Source: Rhyacophila brunnea (Eukaryota; Arthropoda; Insecta; Trichoptera; Rhyacophilidae). Taken from it: a stretch of 64,000 nt of DNA. Shown one piece after another: positions 57,740 to 64,000 of this stretch. Below the pieces are notes generated by a model. That model had not been told where the DNA came from. It ran no database searches and saw nothing but the letters and a program-made list of their open reading frames with translations. The stretch spans positions 62,001 to 126,000 of the forward strand of contig JAGYXB010000180.1 of the NCBI GenBank assembly GCA_022495005.1. The letters run 5' to 3'. Each line of letters starts with the position of its first letter. Position 1 is the first letter of the stretch. The position numbers and the translations under genes were made by a program.

Positions 57740-57960
57740 CATGCTCAGAACTGTTTCCTCGTGTCAGGCTTATCAGGCATCATTAGCGAGGTTTGTGCGA
57801 CTAATCAATGCGCTCTCCAGAGATCTAGACAATACTTTCAGTGGTGTGTAGTGTTTTTTGAAAATGAAATGTTGTTTTATTGTTTAACATTATTTCTGGT
57901 TTTTTTCTTCTCTCCTCCGAGAGTAATATTTGCCATGTAGGTATGTATTTTTATTTAACT
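57740..57960 (+). mobile_element. LINE 3' end, family II (diverged copy)
   Basis: Encodes RTVSSCQAYQASLARFVR and LINALSRDLDN, the counterpart of the 26110 and 20566 copies, followed by a T-rich stretch. More diverged than those two. Confidence 0.6.
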
Positions 57961-59202
57961 CGTTTGACAGTATTGGAATAAGGGACGTGGAGGCCCGACA
58001 CACTGATTGCTTTTGATACCTTCTACGATAAAAATACAATAAACACCACAAATCACATCCCTTAATAAAAAATAATTATTATTGAGTGTGACAGTGATAG
58101 GGTACACGATAATATTACCTCATGGTTTATTTGTTGTGTACGTATCTGTTTTGAGCATGGCTAGTTGACGGGATTTTGTTATGCTTTGGGCAATATAATA
58201 TTTTACTCAATTTATGAGAAATACGCAACCTTTGAAGATTTTTGTATAATTCAAAATTTTTATTGTATGGCTGGTTTGAACTGTTTCGAGGCTCCCCTTT
58301 AAATCTTCTGATGAATCGATTGCGTTATCTGCTTCAAAGAAAATCGCACCTGTCGTTTGATTAGAATCAGTTCTTTTTTAATTCGAATCTCATGTTATGA
58401 ACGTCCTGAAATACCGAACGGGCAAGGGTATAGCAGGTAACCGACTCGAGTAAGGAAGAATCCGGGTTAAACTTAAACACGTGTCAAGATTACGTTATAC
58501 GTCGAATACCGAACACTGCTCTCGGTTTATGCATTTACGCTCATTTAATATTGGTGTATTACACACACTATTGCACGTGTATAATGCGTGTTTCATTTTC
58601 GTAGGACACTCACGCATTGAAAACCCTGCATCAACATCTGGCGTATTGAATATAGCATATCGGTATTCTATTTATTATCTGTTCTGTGGTTATGTAGGTA
58701 CACAATATTTTGTTTTCATATTATAATAAATAATTAAATATTCCATCATTCTGGTGATTGGGTTCCGACCCCTTGTTTACGTATGTTATCTATCCTTGTG
58801 CGCGCATCTGTTGCACACTGGTTTTGAAGCTTTGTGGTGGATTATTGTCTATATTGATAACGGTTATTGCCAGTTTGACGCGCCCCACTGTTCCAACTGG
58901 CAGAGAGAGACTATGGAGAGACTGAACTGTCGAGCTGTGCGGACGTTTTTTTGTATCGCTATTATTTTGCTTTCGTTATCTTCAATTTTGACCCTACTAT
59001 TCACAAGTTTTTGACCCCGTTTCTTCACTAATACCTTCGCCTGCCCTTGGAATACGATTTGTGTGTTTTCCCCTTGGACTTTCCCGGGAATTGTGACTTT
59101 TAATTCGTTTATTAATAGTTACCTAATTATTGTAACAATAATATTTATTGTGCGATAAACTGTGTTTGAGTGAGTAACGTGTGACGAGTATTACCTAGCG
59201 CC
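57961..59202. other. No clear gene; possible 5' UTR of the following LINE
   Basis: A plus-strand 86-codon frame (58754-59014) with a hydrophobic C-terminus and the GC-balanced sequence from 58740 on lead up to the gag frame and may be the 5' untranslated part of that element; no gag resemblance was found here. Confidence 0.35.
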
Positions 59203-59582
59203 ATGGTCAACCACAAAGGGGACCCCACCCCAAAGGAATGTCCACTAGGAAGCGGAAGTCGGACGTGGCTAAGCGTGACTTTTGTGGAGTTGTCAAGTGT
59301 GCAAAGTGCCACTTATACGGACACATGGCGAAGGGTTGCAACGCTAAGGTTACAACGTGCAGCCACTGCACTAGAGAAGGGCATGACAGAGCAGACTGCC
59401 CCACCGCTGACGAACCGGGCAAGTGCCCTGCGTGCACGCGCTATAAGAAGCCGAACGGACACTTGGCCACCGATCCCGACTGTCCCGCGCGCCTACACGC
59501 CGCACTGATTACTCTCCGCAATGATCTCCTTCGCTCAGATCAACGTGGGCAGAGGTCGAGCCACATCTGCCAAGCTGATTGA
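59203..59582 (+). pseudogene. R1-like LINE ORF1 (gag) zinc-knuckle part
   Basis: The frame from 59238 has three CCHC-type knuckles in a row: CAKCHLYGHMAKGC, CSHCTREGHDRADC and CPACTRYKKPNGHLATDPDC, the nucleic-acid-binding end of the gag-like ORF1 of I/R1-group LINEs. It ends at 59582, overlapping the start of ORF2 at 59521, an overlap common in these elements. The N-terminal several hundred residues are missing; an ATG in good context at 59203 (GCGCCATGG) is in another frame. Confidence 0.75.
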
Positions 59583-61718
59583 GGTTGCTCGGGATCAGAA
59601 TACGGACATAATTATGATACAAGAGCCATACGCCTTTGGTCCCAATCGGGGCCTAAGCGGTGGCCGTATCATACAAGCTACCCCGAAATCTCTAGCTTGC
59701 ATATTTGTAATTGACAACGCACTGACTGTGTTGCATCTCTCGCATCTATCCAATAAGCTCTTCGCGGTGGCGGAGATTGCTAATAACAGGGGGCTCTCCA
59801 TTGTAGTTATATCTGCGTATTTTCAGTACAGTTCTTCTACCCTGTATTGCACAAAACAACTGGAGAAAATCTTATATGCTTGCAGAGGCAAGCAGATAAT
59901 TGTTGGGGCGGACGTTAACGTCCATTCCTTGCTCTGGGTCTCATCTGGCCTCCCTCTGGGCCCAGACCTAACAAGGACAGTCCTGAGCCACTCGAGGAGC
60001 TCTTGGCCGCATTTGATTTGACGGTGCTAAATGACCCTGACGGGCCGGCCACTTTCTCCACCAGAAATGGTGAGTCACATATTGATGTCACTCTGACATC
60101 CAGTGGCGTTGCCAGACGCGCCGTGGACTGGCAGGTCCACACGGACGCGGTGACTAGCCATCACCGTCTGATCACATTTTTGTTCAGAGTTGCGGGAGAT
60201 GCGGCCCCTCTGAGCCAAACTGAGAGCGTACTGCTTCCCAGGCGCTTTCGGACGAGCGGTGTCAATTGGAATGCTTTTGACGTCAAAATTGGTGGACTGG
60301 CCTCTGCCATGTCGGCTGACGATCTCCACCAAAGAGCCAATGACTTGACTGCATTCATTACTCAAACTGCGGAGTCCACGCTGGGTAGAACCTCTCTGAG
60401 GCCACCCAACCTTGCGCCATGGTGGATACCAAAATTGACTTCTTTGAGAAGGACCATGAGTCTTGCCCAAAGAAAATTGCAAAGAGCTAGAAGATCTCAG
60501 AACGACTTACCCAGAAATGACGAACCTACGGAGATTGCTTATAAATCCGAAAGGGCAAAATTCAAAAAAAAGTTAAATAAAGCCAAGAAAAAGCACTGGC
60601 TGGATTTTGTCTCTGAAATGGGGGGCTATAATCCGTGGGGACCGCCTTTCCGCGTGATAAAGCTGGGCTCAAGGCCTGGTAAAGTCATGGCGGCTATGCG
60701 GCGCCCCGATGGCACCTTTGCGATGGACAGAGCAGAGTCTGCATCCATACTGCTGGAAGCTCTAATTCCACAGGACATACCTACGGAACATGAGGATGCC
60801 AGAACCTGTCAAGTAAGACTATCTGCAATCTTGCCGTTGGAGACTCACCATTCTCCTGAGCTTACCCAGTCGGAGGTGGGATTAATTTTTGATGGCCTCA
60901 GGGCGGGCAAAGCCCCCGGACCTGATGGGATCAGCAATGTGATTGCCAGAAGGGCGTGGCTTCGAGCGCCTCGTGAGATAGTCGGGCTGTATGCTGACTG
61001 CATGAGTAGGGGCATCTTCCCGGACTGTTGGAAGAAGGGTCTCCTTAGGATTATACCTAAGATGAGCACACGATCACCGCATGACCCAAAAGCGTACCGT
61101 CCAATCCCTCTTCTGCCAGTGCTGGGTAAGATATTGGAGCGGTTAATCAGCAGAAGGCTGGAGAACCACCTTGAGAGAATCTACCCTATCTCGGATAGGC
61201 AATTTAGCTTTAGACCCGGCAAGTCTACTGAGAATGCCATCAGATTTGCACAGAAATTTGTTGAGGTCTCAGAAGGAGTTATTGTGGTAGGCTTCTTTTT
61301 GGACATAGCCGGTGCCTTCGACACCGCATGGTGGCCATTAATTCTGTCTAAGCTTCGGCTCCGACAGATCCCGGGGGACCTTTTTGCCCTAGTGCAAAGC
61401 TATTTTAATAAAAGGGAAGTTATATACGACTCTAGCACTGAATTGATTTACAGGGAGACCACCATGGGGTGTCCGCAGGGTTCCGTGCTTGGCACCTTGC
61501 TACGGAATATACTTTTTGACGATGTTTTGACGTTACCTCTGCCACCGGGCTGCGCGCTCGTCGCGTACGCTGACGACCTTCTTTTACTAGGTGGCTCGTC
61601 GAGCCGTCCGATACTCGAGCGCGTAGCTAAGGACGCATTATCGAGAATCCTAAACTGGGGCAGTGCTCGAAATGGAAAATTTCACGAACAGGAACGCTGT
61701 ATAATTTTCCGAAACTAA
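59521..61718 (+). pseudogene. R1-like LINE ORF2 (endonuclease + RT), frameshifted and cut after RT
   Basis: Endonuclease: FAQINVGRGRATSAK, IIMIQEPYAFG, VVISAYFQYSS, IIVGADVNVHSLLW and STRNGESHIDVTLTSSG carry the APE-type motifs (Asn, Glu, D.N.H, S.ID.T). One indel between about 59935 and 59970 moves the frame. RT: AGKAPGPDGIS, AYRPIPLLPVLGKILERL, FSFRPGKSTENAI, FFLDIAGAFDTAWW (catalytic Asp), GCPQGSVLGTLL, YADDLLLLGG (catalytic pair). The protein stops at 61718 within the RT thumb, with no RNase H or C-terminal zinc finger and no LINE 3' UTR. Loss of the 3' end is unusual for a LINE, which normally loses its 5' end. I/R1 group; nearest family not determined. Confidence 0.85.
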
Positions 61719-62136
61719 GTACTTATGCTAATCCTTTCTTTACGTACGTACGTACTTTTGATATAAAAATGCAACAATAAACTTTAAACTTCTTACTTGG
61801 ATCTATATTGGGCAGGTTGGTAAGGATTGTCAGCGCCGCAGGCGAAATAATCTTGTTTTAACAAAGTATACCGTCAAAAATTGTATTATTCTTTATTCTT
61901 ACTTTATCTACCACTATAACCAGTGCATGATACCTCTACCACCACTCGTCACTGATTATAACTTACTGTCTCATTTGGGATAGATAAGTTTGTAATTAAT
62001 TAGTCATAACAAACAACATATCCACATAAGTACCTTATAGATTCAAATTAAAAAAAATATTTACGCATCTTGGCAGAACAAACAACTTAGTTTATCAAGA
62101 CAGTTATAAAATAATATATAATAAAATCAATACTAA
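61719..62136. other. No gene; hAT-type end remnant near 61930
   Basis: A (GTAC)n run at 61743-61756 directly follows the cut LINE. TACCTCTACCACCACTCGTCACTG at 61930-61953 resembles the 3' end of MITE B. Confidence 0.4.
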
Positions 62137-62345
62137 GTACCAATAATGGCAGAGTTCTCATTTGTACTGGGTAGATATAAGTTGGAAAAAGTACGTAGCC
62201 TAAATACCTAGTTCTCTTTTTAACTTTCAGAATACAGTATGTAAGCATACGTCTTGAAAAATCAATCGGATAAAACCATGGATAGTATCCACTATCCACA
62301 CAGCTTTAAAGGATTCTCAAAGATTTATTTTGAACCTTCTCCACT
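62137..62345 (-). mobile_element. Jockey/CR1-type LINE 3' fragment, family I
   Basis: On the minus strand remains of GYYPWFYPIDFSRRMLTY and TRYLGYVLFPTY correspond to YYPWLYPTDFLLGM and YLATYFFQL of the copy at 34470. The 3' UTR seen in the other copies is missing. Confidence 0.6.
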
Positions 62346-63061
62346 ATAAGGGGGCATAAGGCCGTACCTACATCTAATAAAAGTTTCAAGTCATCCAAAC
62401 AACGTAAACATAGCATTATTTGTAATTAAATTACCAATGGTGTGTCATTTTCATTTATATAAGATAAATATATAAGATAATAGAATAATATAAAATTGTC
62501 ATTAATTAGTACCTACTATATTCAACATTATAAGGACCAATATTGTATTGTATGCATGTTATGTTACAATGGTGATGCTTTGGTTACCATTATTGTAATA
62601 TACATCTACCACCGTATTTATTTAATAATCTATGACTAACACCACCTAAGATAATTAGATGTCCGCACTGGACACATATGTACCTAATTTGTTAGTACCT
62701 ACTTATTCTAAACGATTCAATCTATGTCCTTCCCTACTCACATTATTATTGCCATGGAAATGATAATAGGTACCTACATACAATACAGATATTATGATAG
62801 TCGTACATTTTTATTGAAGGATATTCTTATATTTTTTTTAAACAAATTTACAAACAAAAATTAAGTAAAAGTTCTCTCCACACTACCTATGTATTATTTC
62901 TATTATTTTTAAAGTCACAAGCTACAATGCATGTAATAATAATTGTAATACAATAGGAAGGTCCCAAATAAATAAACTCTGCAGAAGGCTATTCAATATT
63001 TTCTGCACAAACCATCAATGGCCCAAACACATTTTTGTAGAAAAAATCATTCATTATTCAT
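62346..63061. other. No gene recognised
   Basis: Very AT-rich with several TAGGTACCTA-type palindromes (for example at 62769). Confidence 0.4.
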
Positions 63062-63217
63062 TGTAAAAATTGGGGGTACGACTTATCATAAATATTTTTT
63101 TAACACGAGTCAAGTTGTTGAGATGATAATAATTATTGAATTACAGAACAGATGTTGCCACTGTATTGTTCACTGGAAAGAATTCCTAATGTTTTAGCAG
63201 ATTTACACGAAGTACCT
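63062..63217 (+). repeat. Direct duplication, unit 1
   Basis: Matches 63845-64000 over its length: AGTCAAGTTGTTGAGATGA, AGATGTTGCCACT, AATTCCTAATG and TTTTAGCAGATTTACACGAA. The copies are ~783 bases apart in the same orientation. Confidence 0.7.
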
Positions 63218-63844
63218 ACTACGTAATTAAGCCTTCATTATTTTTATAAATATCCACAAAATTATCAAATTGTGCGTGTGGCCAGAATTATCTTAAATCA
63301 GTTTGGATATCAGCGACAATATTTATGTAAAAATGGCGAATTTGTATCCCACAGGAAAGTACTTATTAAAAACGATAATTGTAAGGGTGATTATCCACTT
63401 AGTGTTACGAATAAAAAGCGAATTTAACATAATAGACTTTTTAAAATATTATATTATAAAGCCTATTATAAGGACAGTATTCATCCACAGGTAATTAATA
63501 AATAAATGTCAAAGGTTAAAAATTCTCCTCCTGTAAAATAAATAGTATTTTGGTTAATTCGCCTTTTTACAATACACCGACGATATAAAGGTATTCGTAT
63601 CGCCTGCTGAGAATTTTAACTAACTTTTAAGAGAACAAATTGTTATTAAAAAATATGTTCAACACAAAGTTAAAATTAAAACACAAAACTTACCAGAAGC
63701 AACAAAATTCACTTACAAAAAAGTATACCTACTCATCATGACCTATGGCAAATAATTGAATGAATGTAGTAGTTATATCACAAGATTTATTGTAATATAG
63801 TCGCAATTCAACAATAATGTAAATTACAAAACAAATGTAAACAT
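63218..63844. other. No sure gene between the duplicated units
   Basis: A 63-codon frame (63303-63494) with hydrophobic, basic translation (VIIHLVLRIKSEFNIIDFLK) ends at CACAG|GTAATT, which could be a splice donor. Not recognised. Confidence 0.3.
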
Positions 63845-64000
63845 CGTAAAAATAGGGGTTTACGACACGTCATAAGCTTTTTTTTTTAACAAAAGTCAAT
63901 TGTTGAGATGAATACCATCTGTTGCCACTTCAATGGTTATTGGAGTAAATTCCTAATGTAATGTAATGTAATGTGGTTTTAGCAGATTTACACGAATTAC
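63845..64000 (+). repeat. Direct duplication, unit 2, with (TAATG)n
   Basis: Second copy of 63062-63217, reaching the end of the window. It carries four tandem TAATG units at 63953-63973 that unit 1 lacks. Confidence 0.7.

Noticed and set aside
59207..60482. Minus-strand frames opposite the R1-like LINE
   Set aside because: No family resemblance; they lie opposite zinc-knuckle, endonuclease and RT motifs.
1..64000. CRISPR array or bacterial-type defence island
   Set aside because: No regularly spaced repeats with unique spacers and no bacterial genes; the sequence is eukaryotic throughout.

Overview
The window is eukaryotic nuclear DNA, very probably from an insect. It is AT-rich, has spliced exons, and is packed with non-LTR retrotransposon pieces, tRNA-derived SINEs and small DNA transposons. 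The recurring palindrome TAGGTACCTA is common in both aphid and moth genomes, and nothing here separates the two. There are no operons, CRISPR arrays, rRNA genes or convincing functional tRNAs.

Host genes. The only host gene recognised with confidence is ribosomal protein L26 on the minus strand: a short 5'-UTR exon starting in a TOP-like pyrimidine tract (about 55662-55696) and the first coding exon (55199-55383) ending at a good GT donor. The remaining ~90 codons were not found between there and position 1. A second, degenerate host exon (12897-13075) encodes part of a group II PLP-dependent decarboxylase (cysteine sulfinate / aspartate 1-decarboxylase / GAD type). It carries a frameshift and is joined directly to the 3' end of a MITE. 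Weaker exon candidates lie at 41211-41286 and 18802-18955, and an orphan 115-codon ORF lies at 28717-29064.

Mobile elements make up most of what can be named. (1) Non-LTR retrotransposons: a degenerate reverse transcriptase at 51552-53370 beside an assembly gap; an R1-like element at 59203-61718 with zinc knuckles, endonuclease and RT but cut off after RT; BovB/RTE-like C-terminal pieces at 17367, 26848 and 46241; other C-terminal pieces at 4862, 22950, 39708 and 50035; and two families of LINE 3' ends (7425, 24980, 34470, 62137; and 20566, 26110, 57740). (2) hAT-like elements, several with intact 8-bp target duplications (5623-5841, 37423-37809, 47683-48583, 35785-36623, 20222-21240) and one with a transposase remnant (10392-10936). 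(3) PIF/Harbinger-like hairpin MITEs with TTA duplications (9706, 9860, 43573, 46104). (4) A TTAA-flanked family, as in piggyBac (457, 4234, 29486, 38958, 42271). (5) Families with long inverted repeats and no sure superfamily.

The layout is strongly nested: Harbinger MITEs inside a hAT MITE (9635-10039), a LINE 3' end inside a hAT MITE (20222-21240), a SINE inside a hAT MITE (35785-36623), and a 249-bp TIR element inside another repeat (17696-18394). Because several families have both filled and empty copies here, insertion boundaries and target duplications can be read directly. No new multi-gene system was found; the most unusual items are the decarboxylase exon next to MITE ends, the orphaned RPL26 5' end, and the nested small elements.
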